Below, in pieces: positions 9,097-17,717 of a stretch of DNA of 64,000 bases. The position numbers and the translations under genes are program-made. This DNA is from Winogradskyella sp. MH6 (GTDB taxonomy: Bacteria; Bacteroidota; Bacteroidia; Flavobacteriales; Flavobacteriaceae). The notes beneath the pieces were generated by a model. That model did no database searches and was not told where the DNA came from. It saw only the letters and a program-made list of their open reading frames with translations. Where the stretch lies: the NCBI RefSeq assembly GCF_022810765.1, contig NZ_CP094494.1, positions 2,480,001 to 2,544,000 on the forward strand, written 5' to 3'. Every line of letters starts with the position of its first letter. The first letter of the stretch is position 1.

Positions 9097-9903
9097 TTAA
9101 GCTTTATCTTTTTTCTTGTTCTTACGTTCTTTACTACGTTGAATTACCTTGTATTCTTCGTAACATTCACTTATTGCATCAAGAATTTGAAGATCGTTTG
9201 CAGTATTTATAAAGTCTTTTGAGTAGTTACATTGGTTAACAATTTCATCTAAATCGTACTTAGTAACCTGTAATAAAACCATTAGCATTTCTCTGTCAAA
9301 ACGTTTCGCTAACTGGTTTCTAATTTCATCATCTTCCTTAATCTTTTTAAGCTTATGCATTTCATTTGGCTTCTTGCCAAACATGTTATAAAGAAAATCT
9401 GCAGGATTAAAAATAGCACCTAAAACTTTGGTTGCAATATTAGGTTTTCTACCTTCATAAGCTTTACCATACAGACCAGAAATACGATACTGATTATTGT
9501 TTGTTATAGGTACTTGCTTCATATCTACCTCTAAGTATCCTGTAAGTTCCAAAGATTTTACCGTAACCTCCTCTAAGGCTAAGGCTAATTCTGTCATTAC
9601 AATTTCAGTATTACCAAACTTTAACCAGTCGTTGGTAACTCTTACTTTAATAGATTTGTAACCGATGTAAGATAAGTGGAGTGTATCGTTAACCTTTGCT
9701 TTAATTTCAAACTTACCATCATCATCTGTTGCAGTACCAACAACCTGATTTATATTCACGATATTAACTTCACTCAAAGCTTCTTTAGTTGCAGAACTAG
9801 TAATGGTTCCTTTAACCGTTTCTGGTGTTTTTGTGGCAGTACTATCTTGACTATAGCTGTAAACTGTAGTAAAGCAGAAAAATATAAATAGTAGGTGTCG
9901 CAT
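9097..9903 (-). CDS. Carboxypeptidase-like regulatory domain protein (outer-membrane associated)
   Basis: A 268-residue exported protein with a signal peptide (1-18), then a CarboxypepD_reg-like beta-sandwich (about residues 28-110: VKGTITSSATKEALSEVNI, LHLSYIGYKS). The C-terminal half is helical and charged and ends in a lysine-rich tail. In this phylum the domain is found in TonB-dependent receptors and related envelope proteins. This copy lacks a barrel, so it is a stand-alone envelope protein. The substrate is unknown. Confidence 0.82.
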   Translation of the reverse strand: MRHLLFIFFCFTTVYSYSQDSTATKTPETVKGTITSSATKEALSEVNIVNINQVVGTATDDDGKFEIKAKVNDTLHLSYIGYKSIKVRVTNDWLKFGNTEIVMTELALALEEVTVKSLELTGYLEVDMKQVPITNNNQYRISGLYGKAYEGRKPNIATKVLGAIFNPADFLYNMFGKKPNEMHKLKKIKEDDEIRNQLAKRFDREMLMVLLQVTKYDLDEIVNQCNYSKDFINTANDLQILDAISECYEEYKVIQRSKERKNKKKDKA

Positions 9904-10061
9904 AGTGTTAAATACAATGTAAAGGTAATAAACAAAACGGATTTTGCCCTTTTAGGCAAAAGATTTGACTAAATATTAACAACATCAAAAGGCTTTTGCT
10001 ATATTGTTGCTTAATTTTTTTTGAAAAATTTTCTCAAAAAACCATCGCTTAAAAAGAAATT

Positions 10062-12422
10062 TTGAAAAAAATAACCTACTTGTCTGTTTTAATGGCGCTT
10101 TGTCATTTTACTGCTTTTGCTCAAGCCGAAGCTTCTAAATGGTATTTTGGTACTAATGCAGGCATAGATTTTAGTAGTGGAGGACCAATAGTATTAACAG
10201 ACGGTCAGTTGTCTACAGATGAAGGTTGTGCCACGATATCTGAAAACAATGGAGATTTACTTTTCTATACCGATGGAATTACCGTTTGGGATAGGCAACA
10301 TAATATAATGCCCAACGGCACTGGTCTCACAGGAGATTCCTCAAGTACACAATCTGCTATCATTGTTCCTAAACCCGGAAACACTACAACTTATTACATT
10401 TTCACAGTTGATGATTTGGCAGGTCCTAATGGTCTTAGGTATTCTGAAGTTGATATGACTCTAAATGGAGGAAATGGAGATATAAATAATCAAAAAAATA
10501 TCGAATTGAATGCATCTACTACCGAGAAAATTTCTGCGGTTAAACATGCCAACGGTATTGACTTTTGGGTAGTAACACACGATTGGGACAACAATAATTT
10601 TTTATCCTATCGGGTCACAGCAGCAGGTGTCAATATGACTCCTGTTACGTCTTCTGTAGGTGAAATTCACGGAGATAACGGTTTAGATTCAAAAGGATAT
10701 ATGAAGATTTCACCAGATGCATCTAGGCTAGCTTTAGCCTCTTGGTCTGGAAATAGTGTAGTGGAAATTTTTGATTTTAATAACTCTTCAGGTGTTGTAT
10801 CTAATCCAATTTTAATTGGAAATGGATTCTTTTCATCAGGACCAGCTTCAGGAGCTTATGGTATTGAGTTTTCGCCAGATAGTAATTTACTGTACGTTAC
10901 AGACCAGAAATTTTTATTTGGCTTTATTACAAGTCGTTTATTTCAGTTCGATTTAAGTCTTGCCACAGCTGGTGATATGATAAATTCTGCAACTACGCTT
11001 TATGAAGATAATAATACTAATCTCATATTAGGAGCACTTCAACTTGCTATTGATGGAAAAATATACATTGCCAGAGCACAAGAGCAATATCTAGATGTTA
11101 TTGAAAACCCAGATGAAATTGGCTTTGCTTCAAATTATTTGCAAAATGCTGTAAGTTTAGGGAATAGATTTTGTGGCGCAGGTTTACCGCCTTTTATAAC
11201 ATCGTTTTTTAATTTTTCAATACTAACGCAAGGCACATGTTTAGGGCAAGGCTCAGAATTTACATTAAACACTAATACAGAAATTAATTCTATACTTTGG
11301 GATTTTGGGGATGGTATTACTTCAACAGAAATTAATCCAATACATTACTATCAAAATGCTGGCTCATACACCATTACAGTAGAGATAAGCGCGCCAGGAG
11401 AAACTATCTTTTTATCCAATCTTGTAACTATTAACAATTTTCCAATTGCAAATACTCCAAATGATATGTTTCTCTGTGATGATATTGAAAATGATGGTTA
11501 CGAAATTTTTGACTTAAGTACTCAGGATAGTGAAATTTACAACTTACCAGGTGTTAATATTACTTATCATTTATCAGAAGATGATGCTATTGATAATATA
11601 GATCCCATAGAAACTAATTATGAAAATATAAGTAATCCTCAAACCATTTTTGTCAGAGTGCAAAATAATTTAAGTTCAGATTGTTTTGATGTTACTAGTT
11701 TTCAATTACATGTTTTAGAAACACCGATATCTAGTGAAGAGACAGCTTATTTGTGTACTAATGAATCTATTGTTCTAAGTGCAGGTGAAGGTTATGATTA
11801 TTACAATTGGTCTAATGGTGAAACAACAGAGTCTATTACTGTAGATGCTACAGGAAGTTATTCTGTGGAAATTATTAATAGTTTACAGACAGCAGATGGA
11901 GAAATAACATGTATTGGGAGTAAAGTTTTTACAGTTATTGAGTCTGATGAGGCTTCTATTACTAACGTTGAAATTACAGATTGGACAGAAAATAATAATA
12001 CTATTTCTGTTTTTGTAGAAGGTATAGGTGATTATGAATATTCTTTAGACAATGTTACTTATCAAGATGCGAGTGTGTTTACTAACCTCTTGCCTGGTGA
12101 ATACATTGTATATGTAAGGGATAAGAACAATTGTGGTACTGTAACAGAAGAGGTTTATTTATTGTACTATCCTAGATTTTTTTCGCCCAATGGAGATGGT
12201 GTAAATGAATATTGGCAAATAGAGTTTTTGGATTTAGAACCTGGAATAGAAATCTTTATTTATGATAGGTATGGTAAGCTTCTTACACAGGTATATCCAA
12301 ATTCTCTGGGATGGGATGGTACTTATGAAGGTGTTAAAATGCCTGCTACTGACTACTGGTTCAAAATAAAAAGACCTGGTAAAAATAATGTTTACACAGG
12401 TCATTTTAGTCTTAAACGTTAA
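10062..12422 (+). CDS. T9SS type B sorting-domain surface protein with PKD domain
   Basis: A 786-residue secreted protein. After the signal peptide (cleavage near FAQAEA) comes a beta-propeller-like region (about 25-370) and a PKD domain near residues 390-465 (SILWDFGDGITSTEINPIHYY). The C-terminal type B (gliding-motility-like) sorting domain shows FFSPNGDGVNEYW and IFIYDRYGKLL. It should pass the outer membrane through T9SS. The start is a TTG at 10062, because it precedes a perfect signal peptide (MKKITYLSVLMALCHFTAFA) and no suitable ATG exists nearby. It is convergent with the RNA helicase gene. Confidence 0.9.
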   Translation: MKKITYLSVLMALCHFTAFAQAEASKWYFGTNAGIDFSSGGPIVLTDGQLSTDEGCATISENNGDLLFYTDGITVWDRQHNIMPNGTGLTGDSSSTQSAIIVPKPGNTTTYYIFTVDDLAGPNGLRYSEVDMTLNGGNGDINNQKNIELNASTTEKISAVKHANGIDFWVVTHDWDNNNFLSYRVTAAGVNMTPVTSSVGEIHGDNGLDSKGYMKISPDASRLALASWSGNSVVEIFDFNNSSGVVSNPILIGNGFFSSGPASGAYGIEFSPDSNLLYVTDQKFLFGFITSRLFQFDLSLATAGDMINSATTLYEDNNTNLILGALQLAIDGKIYIARAQEQYLDVIENPDEIGFASNYLQNAVSLGNRFCGAGLPPFITSFFNFSILTQGTCLGQGSEFTLNTNTEINSILWDFGDGITSTEINPIHYYQNAGSYTITVEISAPGETIFLSNLVTINNFPIANTPNDMFLCDDIENDGYEIFDLSTQDSEIYNLPGVNITYHLSEDDAIDNIDPIETNYENISNPQTIFVRVQNNLSSDCFDVTSFQLHVLETPISSEETAYLCTNESIVLSAGEGYDYYNWSNGETTESITVDATGSYSVEIINSLQTADGEITCIGSKVFTVIESDEASITNVEITDWTENNNTISVFVEGIGDYEYSLDNVTYQDASVFTNLLPGEYIVYVRDKNNCGTVTEEVYLLYYPRFFSPNGDGVNEYWQIEFLDLEPGIEIFIYDRYGKLLTQVYPNSLGWDGTYEGVKMPATDYWFKIKRPGKNNVYTGHFSLKR

Positions 12423-12434
12423 TCCGTATTTTTC

Positions 12435-14234
12435 TTATTTTCTTCTAGATCTACGTGGTCTATCAGAAGTAGAACGTCTTCCTTTTTTAGGTGATCTATC
12501 GGAACGTCTTCCTTCTGGCTTATTAGAGTCGTTGCTACGTCTAGGTCGCTTTTCACCTCTTGGTCTATCGTTACCTTTACGTTTTCCACCACGACCTCTA
12601 TCACGTCTTCCGCCACCACTTCGTCCTTTGTTTTCACTAACTTCTACATTGACAAAACGGCCGTTGTATTTAAAATCAGTAAAAAATGCTAAGACTTTCT
12701 CTTCATTTTCTTTTTCAGTGTTGAAGAATGAAAAACTATCTTTCACGTCTACTTTAAAAACATCATCTCTACCTAGCTCTAAAACTTCTTTTAAGAAATC
12801 TTTTAAAGACATCCAGTCATAACCATCTTTACGACCTACATTAATAAAGTAGCGTGTGTCATTACCAGAAGATCTTCCTTCATCATTACTACTACTGCTG
12901 TTACCAGAATCGGAAACAGATAAATCCTTTGAGTTTTTATAGTAGTTGAAGAAGCGTGTAAACTCAACCGAAAAGAATTTTTTAATCAATTCATCTCTTT
13001 CGGTATCTTCAAATAATTCATTAATGCTATCTAAGTATTTGTCAATCTCGTGATTAACCTCAGTATTGTGTATTTTTTTAGCTAGACTCATTAGTTGCAC
13101 TTCGCAGATTTCCATGCCAGATGGAATATCTTTCTTTTCAAACTGCCTTTTAATGATGCGCTCTATACTTTTTATCTTACGTACTTCACTTTTAGCAACG
13201 ATGACCATAGAAACACCTGTTTTACCAGCTCTACCTGTACGACCAGAACGGTGAGTATAGGTTTCAATTTCATCAGGTAATTGGTAGTTAATAACATGGG
13301 TAATATCATCAACGTCGATACCACGAGCGGCAACATCTGTAGCTACTAGCATCTGTATTTGCTTGTTTCTAAAGGATTTCATTACCAAATCGCGCTGATT
13401 TTGACTCAAATCACCATGTAATGCTCCTGCACTGTAGCCATCTTCAATCAGTTTTTCGGCAATCTTTTGTGTATCGCGTTTTGTTCTACAGAAAATTACA
13501 GAGAAAATATCAGGATTGGCATCTGCCAAACGTTTTAATGCTAAATAGCGATCACGACCATTAACCAAATAATATTCATGAGATACATTACTTGTGCTTT
13601 CATTTTTGTTACCCACTGTAATTTCAATTGGGTCGTACATAAAATCTTTGGCAATAGTAGCGACCTCTTTTGGCATGGTTGCAGAAAATAACCAAGTGCT
13701 TTTGTCTGTAGGAGTATGAGCCAAAATTTCTGTAATATCCTCATAAAATCCCATGTTTAGCATTTCGTCGGCTTCGTCTAAAACGCTGTATTGTATTTTT
13801 GAAATATCAACCAGATTACGGCTAATCATATCTTTCATACGGCCAGGAGTAGCCACAACAATTTGTGCTCCTTTTTTAATTTGTTTAGCCTGGTCTGTTA
13901 CGCTTGCACCACCATAAATGGCTACAACATTTAAGCCCTTGCAGTATTTACCGTAAAGTTTTAATTCGTTGGTAATTTGTAAACATAACTCTCTGGTAGG
14001 AGAGAGGATAAGACCTTGTGTGGTTCTGCTGTTAACGTCAATTTTTTGCAACATAGGAAAACCAAATGCTGCAGTTTTTCCGGTACCTGTTTGAGCTAAA
14101 GCCACTAGGTCGCGTTCTTCTTCTAAGAGAACTGGAATTGCTTTTTGTTGAACTTCGCTAGGTGTTTCAAATCCTAAATCTGAAATAGCGTTGAGAAGGT
14201 CTTCGTTAAGACCAAGTTGTTTGAATGTACTCAT
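12435..14234 (-). CDS. DEAD-box ATP-dependent RNA helicase
   Basis: ATP-dependent RNA unwinding, probably in ribosome assembly or cold-adapted RNA metabolism. The 599 residues carry the Q motif (residues 1-30), AQTGTGKT (Walker A), PTRELC, TPGR, DEAD (LDEADEMLN), SAT and HRSGRTGRAG. They are followed by a DbpA/CsdA-like RNA-binding domain (about 455-545) and an Arg/Gly/Ser-rich basic tail of about 60 residues. The leader upstream of the ATG contains three perfect hairpins (see 14261-14371), suggesting RNA-level control as for cold-shock helicases. Confidence 0.95.
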   Translation of the reverse strand: MSTFKQLGLNEDLLNAISDLGFETPSEVQQKAIPVLLEEERDLVALAQTGTGKTAAFGFPMLQKIDVNSRTTQGLILSPTRELCLQITNELKLYGKYCKGLNVVAIYGGASVTDQAKQIKKGAQIVVATPGRMKDMISRNLVDISKIQYSVLDEADEMLNMGFYEDITEILAHTPTDKSTWLFSATMPKEVATIAKDFMYDPIEITVGNKNESTSNVSHEYYLVNGRDRYLALKRLADANPDIFSVIFCRTKRDTQKIAEKLIEDGYSAGALHGDLSQNQRDLVMKSFRNKQIQMLVATDVAARGIDVDDITHVINYQLPDEIETYTHRSGRTGRAGKTGVSMVIVAKSEVRKIKSIERIIKRQFEKKDIPSGMEICEVQLMSLAKKIHNTEVNHEIDKYLDSINELFEDTERDELIKKFFSVEFTRFFNYYKNSKDLSVSDSGNSSSSNDEGRSSGNDTRYFINVGRKDGYDWMSLKDFLKEVLELGRDDVFKVDVKDSFSFFNTEKENEEKVLAFFTDFKYNGRFVNVEVSENKGRSGGGRRDRGRGGKRKGNDRPRGEKRPRRSNDSNKPEGRRSDRSPKKGRRSTSDRPRRSRRK

Positions 14235-14260
14235 TCTTGTTTGTGATGTATGCGATAAAT

Positions 14261-14371
14261 TAATGTAGTGTTACATTAGAAGCGTATCGACATACTTAAA
14301 CCCAAACTTCTGGTAACACACCTCGCTCTGAGGTCTTCACGTTATTTTACGTGAATTTTTGTGCAAAGATA
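14261..14371 (-). promoter_or_regulatory. Promoter box and hairpin-rich leader of the DEAD-box helicase gene
   Basis: On the minus strand a TATCTTTG box (14371-14364) sits about 130 bases upstream of the helicase ATG. Between them are three perfect inverted repeats. TTCACGT/ACGTGAA (14336-14342 and 14349-14355) has a 6-base loop. ACCTC/GAGGT (14320-14324 and 14330-14334) has a 5-base loop. TAATGTA/TACATTA (14261-14267 and 14272-14278) has a 4-base loop. No TTG element is seen at the usual -33 distance. A thermosensing or autoregulatory leader is inferred. Confidence 0.45.
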
Positions 14372-14412
14372 TACTTTTATTTTAGTATTTGATTATTAAT
14401 AAATTAAACCTG

Positions 14413-14442
14413 TTGTAATTGTTTCAATTAATTCTATATTTG
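14413..14442 (+). promoter_or_regulatory. Bacteroidota-type promoter for the 14463 gene
   Basis: TTG at 14413-14415 and TATATTTG at 14435-14442 are separated by 19 bases and match the TTG-N19..23-TAnnTTTG pattern. Transcription would begin near 14449, leaving a leader of about 14 bases before the ATG at 14463. Confidence 0.6.
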
Positions 14443-14462
14443 AGATATCTAAAATATTTAAA

Positions 14463-14951
14463 ATGAAAAAATTATTATTTGTAGCGGCTTTGTTCATTGG
14501 TCTTTTTGTAAACGCTCAGGAGACTGATACAGAAAAACAAGCACGTGCCATGGAGTTAATGTCTAAAAAAGTAGAAATAACAGTTGATGAAGCGTTGTTT
14601 AAGGCTGTAATGCAAAATACCTATGTATCAGAAAGTCCTAAAGCTGTAATTATGGGTATGTACGTGCCTGAAACATTCGAAAATGCCAAGAAAAAACTAG
14701 AGGAAAATACTGAAGATCAAAAGTTTGAGGTTACTGACCATGGGGAAAAGGAGATAAATGGTGTTAAGGTACTTTATATGTACGGAAAATCAACAGCTGA
14801 AGGAGTAGCATTAGATAACAAGGTCTATTGTTATGAAATAGATAAAGACACCTGCTTAATGCTTATAGGAATGTATGAGGTTGGCGTTGACAAAAAGTAT
14901 TCAGATGCAGTAAATACGGCACTTAATTCTGCTATTAAGAAACAAGATTAA
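14463..14951 (+). CDS. Small secreted protein of unknown function
   Basis: A 162-residue protein with an N-terminal signal peptide (residues 1-18, MKKLLFVAALFIGLFVNAQ) and a mature domain of mixed charge. A single GMYVPETFENAKKKLEE segment and two cysteines (near residues 122 and 130) are visible. I do not recognise the family. It has its own promoter and is convergent with marC, with a seven-base gap. Confidence 0.72.
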   Translation: MKKLLFVAALFIGLFVNAQETDTEKQARAMELMSKKVEITVDEALFKAVMQNTYVSESPKAVIMGMYVPETFENAKKKLEENTEDQKFEVTDHGEKEINGVKVLYMYGKSTAEGVALDNKVYCYEIDKDTCLMLIGMYEVGVDKKYSDAVNTALNSAIKKQD

Positions 14952-14958
14952 GCAATTA

Positions 14959-15570
14959 TCAAATGTTGTTAAAATAGCTGCTTATGCCATTCAATATACT
15001 TTGTGTGGCATAAGAAGCTAATATAAGCCCCATAATCTTACTCAATACGGTAATACCGTAATCTCCGATAACTTTTTGAAGACGGTTAGCAATTAGCAAT
15101 ATAAGGCAAGTAATACCAATAACACCAAGAACGATTAGTGTAGTAACTGTTTGTTGCTTTATTGAATAAATATGATTGTTGGTCATAAGTACTACAGCCA
15201 TTATGGCACCAGGTGATGCAATAGACGGAATAGCAATTGGAAAAATGGTAACATGCTTATAATCTGTAATGTTACTCTTTTCTTGTTCGGGTTTGCCAGC
15301 ACCAAAAATCATAGTTAAAGCAAATAAAAAAAGAATAACACCTCCAGAGATCTGAAAAGCATCTAAAGAGACAGACATACCTTCTAAAATTAGCTGTCCA
15401 ATAACAATAAAAAATAAAAGGATAAAAAAGGCGATAACCGATGCTCTGACTGCAATTTTCTTTTTATGTGCTAAATCAAATTCTTTAGTAGCTTCAAGAT
15501 AAACAGGTATAGACCCAATAGGATCTACTACAGCAAATATTAAGAAGATGGTCGATAAGATTTCAGCCAT
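14959..15570 (-). CDS. MarC-family integral membrane protein
   Basis: A 203-residue protein with six predicted transmembrane segments and the family opening FLIFAVVDPIGSIPVYLEAT. The FQISGGVILFLFAL and PIAIPSIASPGAI motifs also fit MarC (UPF0056). Family members were once linked to multiple antibiotic resistance, but transport activity has not been established. It is last in a probable rdgB-DUF3124-marC operon on the minus strand, three bases after the DUF3124 gene. Confidence 0.9.
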   Translation of the reverse strand: MAEILSTIFLIFAVVDPIGSIPVYLEATKEFDLAHKKKIAVRASVIAFFILLFFIVIGQLILEGMSVSLDAFQISGGVILFLFALTMIFGAGKPEQEKSNITDYKHVTIFPIAIPSIASPGAIMAVVLMTNNHIYSIKQQTVTTLIVLGVIGITCLILLIANRLQKVIGDYGITVLSKIMGLILASYATQSILNGISSYFNNI

Positions 15571-15573
15571 ATA

Positions 15574-16080
15574 TTATTTAATTCTTTTGGCTTGAGTTGT
15601 AAATGATAACCCTTGTTGTCCCATGGTAGAGGTCATAATGCCTTCAAAAAGAGGTTCTGGACAATCATTAGGAATTTTCCATTCAAAAATAAAATTAGAG
15701 CCTGTTCCACCAGAAACATCTATTTCATCTATAACAATCTCTGTAGTTTCCATAGGCGAAAGATAAATAGGATAATCAAAATACTTTCTAACAGACTTAC
15801 CATGTGTGTCGTAGTATTCGGCTCTTAAAAGATAAATAGTGTCTTTATCACTTGTGTTTCTCATACTTACCATAGAGGTTAAGTTGTGTTTGGTGTGTTC
15901 GGTTAAACTATAAATCTGAGAATAAATAGACAGATAAGACTTTCCGTATTCTAAAGAATCATTTGCTTTTAGTTCAATAGCTCTTTTAGACCAGTTTTCG
16001 GGATTTAAAGAGGTGTTTTCCTTTTTTGTTTCGCAGCTAAAAACAATGAGTGCAATAAAAAGTAATTGAAGAAGTTTCAT
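15574..16080 (-). CDS. DUF3124 lipoprotein
   Basis: A lipoprotein of about 168 residues. I start it at the ATG at 16080 because MKLLQLLFIALIVFSC is a perfect lipoprotein signal with the lipid-modified Cys at 16. An upstream in-frame ATG at 16101 would add seven residues before it. The mature part has the DUF3124 pattern (SIYSQIYSLTEHTKHNLTSM and IDEIDVSGGTGSNFIFEW). Its role is unknown. It lies between rdgB and marC. Confidence 0.85.
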   Translation of the reverse strand: MKLLQLLFIALIVFSCETKKENTSLNPENWSKRAIELKANDSLEYGKSYLSIYSQIYSLTEHTKHNLTSMVSMRNTSDKDTIYLLRAEYYDTHGKSVRKYFDYPIYLSPMETTEIVIDEIDVSGGTGSNFIFEWKIPNDCPEPLFEGIMTSTMGQQGLSFTTQAKRIK

Positions 16081-16144
16081 AAACTTGAATTTATTAAGCA
16101 TATTTAAAGATAACAGTAAAGTGTGTTAATTCACATAATTTTTG

Positions 16145-16720
16145 TTAAAACTGATTTAAAAATTCAATCAAAAGGGAAACAGCCTTACCGCGATGTCCTA
16201 TTTTATTTTTTTCTTCTAAAGAAATTTCTGCAAAAGTTTGTGTATAGCCTTCTGCCTTAAAAATCGGGTCGTATCCAAAGCCTTTATCACCTTGTTTTTC
16301 TGTAGTTATTTCACCTTTACAGATTCCTGTAAACGTTGTAAGTTGTCCGTTGAGGTGCAAGGCAATTACGGTTTTAAACTGTGCAGAACGAGAGGTCGCA
16401 TTTTTAAGGTTAAAAAGCAATTTGTTCATATTATCTTCAGCACTGCGTTGCGGCCCAGCATAATATGCAGTGTCTACACCTGGCTCGCCATTTAACGCTT
16501 TTACTTCTAACCCTGTGTCATCTGCAAAGCAATCGTAACCATAATTATCTTTTACATAACTGGCTTTTTGTTGCGCATTACCTTCTATAGTACCAGTGGT
16601 TTCAGGGATTTCTTCATTACAACCAATATCTTCTAAACTTAACAGTTTGATATGTTCTGGAACCAAAGATTGTACTTCTTTAATTTTGTTTTTATTATTG
16701 GTGGCGAATACGATTTGCAT
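16145..16720 (-). CDS. rdgB: Non-canonical purine NTP pyrophosphatase (RdgB/HAM1)
   Basis: House-cleaning enzyme that hydrolyses dITP, ITP and XTP to monophosphates, preventing their incorporation into DNA and RNA. The 191 residues show FATNNKNKIKEV at the N-terminus (triphosphate binding), FADDTGLEV, and the GFGYDPIF segment that recognises the base. Length is normal. It is the first gene of the minus-strand run that continues into DUF3124 and marC. Confidence 0.96.
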   Translation of the reverse strand: MQIVFATNNKNKIKEVQSLVPEHIKLLSLEDIGCNEEIPETTGTIEGNAQQKASYVKDNYGYDCFADDTGLEVKALNGEPGVDTAYYAGPQRSAEDNMNKLLFNLKNATSRSAQFKTVIALHLNGQLTTFTGICKGEITTEKQGDKGFGYDPIFKAEGYTQTFAEISLEEKNKIGHRGKAVSLLIEFLNQF

Positions 16721-16878
16721 GTAGAAAAATTTTATTCAAAAATAGGCTATTAAAATGTTATCAAGAAGTTGTCTTTTGTTTTAAATTTTAGCTTTACTTT
16801 ATGATAAATATCAGTATAGACTCATGTAAAATATTGTATCTTCGATAAAGGAATTATTAATTAAAGACAAGTAAAATT

Positions 16879-17178
16879 ATGACTGTGAATTTTCAATATG
16901 TAAACACAGATGTAAGTGAAACATTATCAGCGTTTACAACAGAAAAGTTAGAGAAATTAGCGGATAAATTTGAATTTTTAATCTCAGCTCAAGTTTATGT
17001 AAAACACGATGATAAAGACCACGAAGCTGGTAAAATTTGTAATATAGAATTAAGTCTTCCTGGACCACGCATTTTTGCAACGTCTAACAAGGCAACATAC
17101 GAAATGGCAGTTAATGAAACTATTAACGACTTAACACGCCAATTGAAAAAGAGAAAAGAAGTATTTAAAACACACTAA
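16879..17178 (+). CDS. Short-form ribosome hibernation-promoting factor (HPF/RaiA)
   Basis: A 99-residue S30AE-fold protein that binds the 30S subunit and inactivates ribosomes in stationary phase. It has the beta-alpha-beta-beta-beta-alpha pattern with DVSETLSAFTTEKLEKLADKF and the C-terminal basic helix NDLTRQLKKRKE. It lacks the long-form dimerisation tail, so it is the short type. It is convergent with rlmH, with a UUCG-loop hairpin between them (17189-17204). Confidence 0.92.
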   Translation: MTVNFQYVNTDVSETLSAFTTEKLEKLADKFEFLISAQVYVKHDDKDHEAGKICNIELSLPGPRIFATSNKATYEMAVNETINDLTRQLKKRKEVFKTH

Positions 17179-17188
17179 AATTGAAATA

Positions 17189-17204
17189 AAACGTTTCGAC
17201 GTTT
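17189..17204. other. UUCG-tetraloop hairpin between hpf and rlmH
   Basis: AAACGT and ACGTTT form a perfect 6-bp stem around a TTCG loop in the 53-base gap between the convergent hpf and rlmH genes. There is only a short T run, so it is at best a weak terminator. Confidence 0.35.
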
Positions 17205-17231
17205 AATTATACCAGAGGGTTTACTGGTTGG

Positions 17232-17705
17232 TTATCTATGATGATATGGTTCGTTCTTTAAAATAGTAAACCCTCTGTATAATTGTTCTGTAAAAAATAA
17301 GCGAACCATTTGATGCGAAAAGGTCATTTTAGACAATCCTAGCTTTCCGTTGGCTCTTTTGTAAACCTCTTCAGAAAAACCATACGGACCACCTATAACA
17401 AAAATCAATGTTTTTATTCCAGAATTCATGTGTTTTTGTAAGTAGTTAGAAAAAGCTACAGAATCCATTTGCTTTCCATTTTCATCCAACAAAATTAGCA
17501 CGTCTGAATTTTGAGTTTTAGCCAAGATTAGTTCTCCTTCTTTTTCTTTTTGTTGTTCTTCAGAAAGATGCTTCACGTTTTTGAGATCTGGTATAATCTC
17601 AAATTCAAATTTTATATAGTGACTCAGTCGTTTTTTGTAGTCTTCAATTAAGGTTTGAAGGTTTTTATTATCCGTTTTGCCTATGGCGATGAGTTTTATT
17701 TGCAT
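17232..17705 (-). CDS. rlmH: 23S rRNA (pseudouridine-1915-N3)-methyltransferase RlmH
   Basis: SPOUT methyltransferase that adds a methyl group to pseudouridine 1915 in helix 69 of 23S rRNA. The 157 residues include the SAM-binding FVIGGPYGFS knot motif, LLDENGKQMDS, and the conserved end LYRGFTILKNEPYHH. Length is normal. It is downstream of a secreted protein of unknown function on the same strand, 12 bases apart. Confidence 0.96.
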   Translation of the reverse strand: MQIKLIAIGKTDNKNLQTLIEDYKKRLSHYIKFEFEIIPDLKNVKHLSEEQQKEKEGELILAKTQNSDVLILLDENGKQMDSVAFSNYLQKHMNSGIKTLIFVIGGPYGFSEEVYKRANGKLGLSKMTFSHQMVRLFFTEQLYRGFTILKNEPYHHR

Positions 17706-17717
17706 TGTGTGATAAAC

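Noticed and set aside
9942..9961. TTTTGCC/GGCAAAA hairpin upstream of the T9SS type B gene
   Set aside because: A single short stem without a T run or a promoter context; no function can be supported.
12388..12822. A 144-codon plus-strand frame rich in Leu, Pro and Arg
   Set aside because: It is the antisense of the Arg/Gly/Ser-rich tail of the RNA helicase; composition is explained by that gene.
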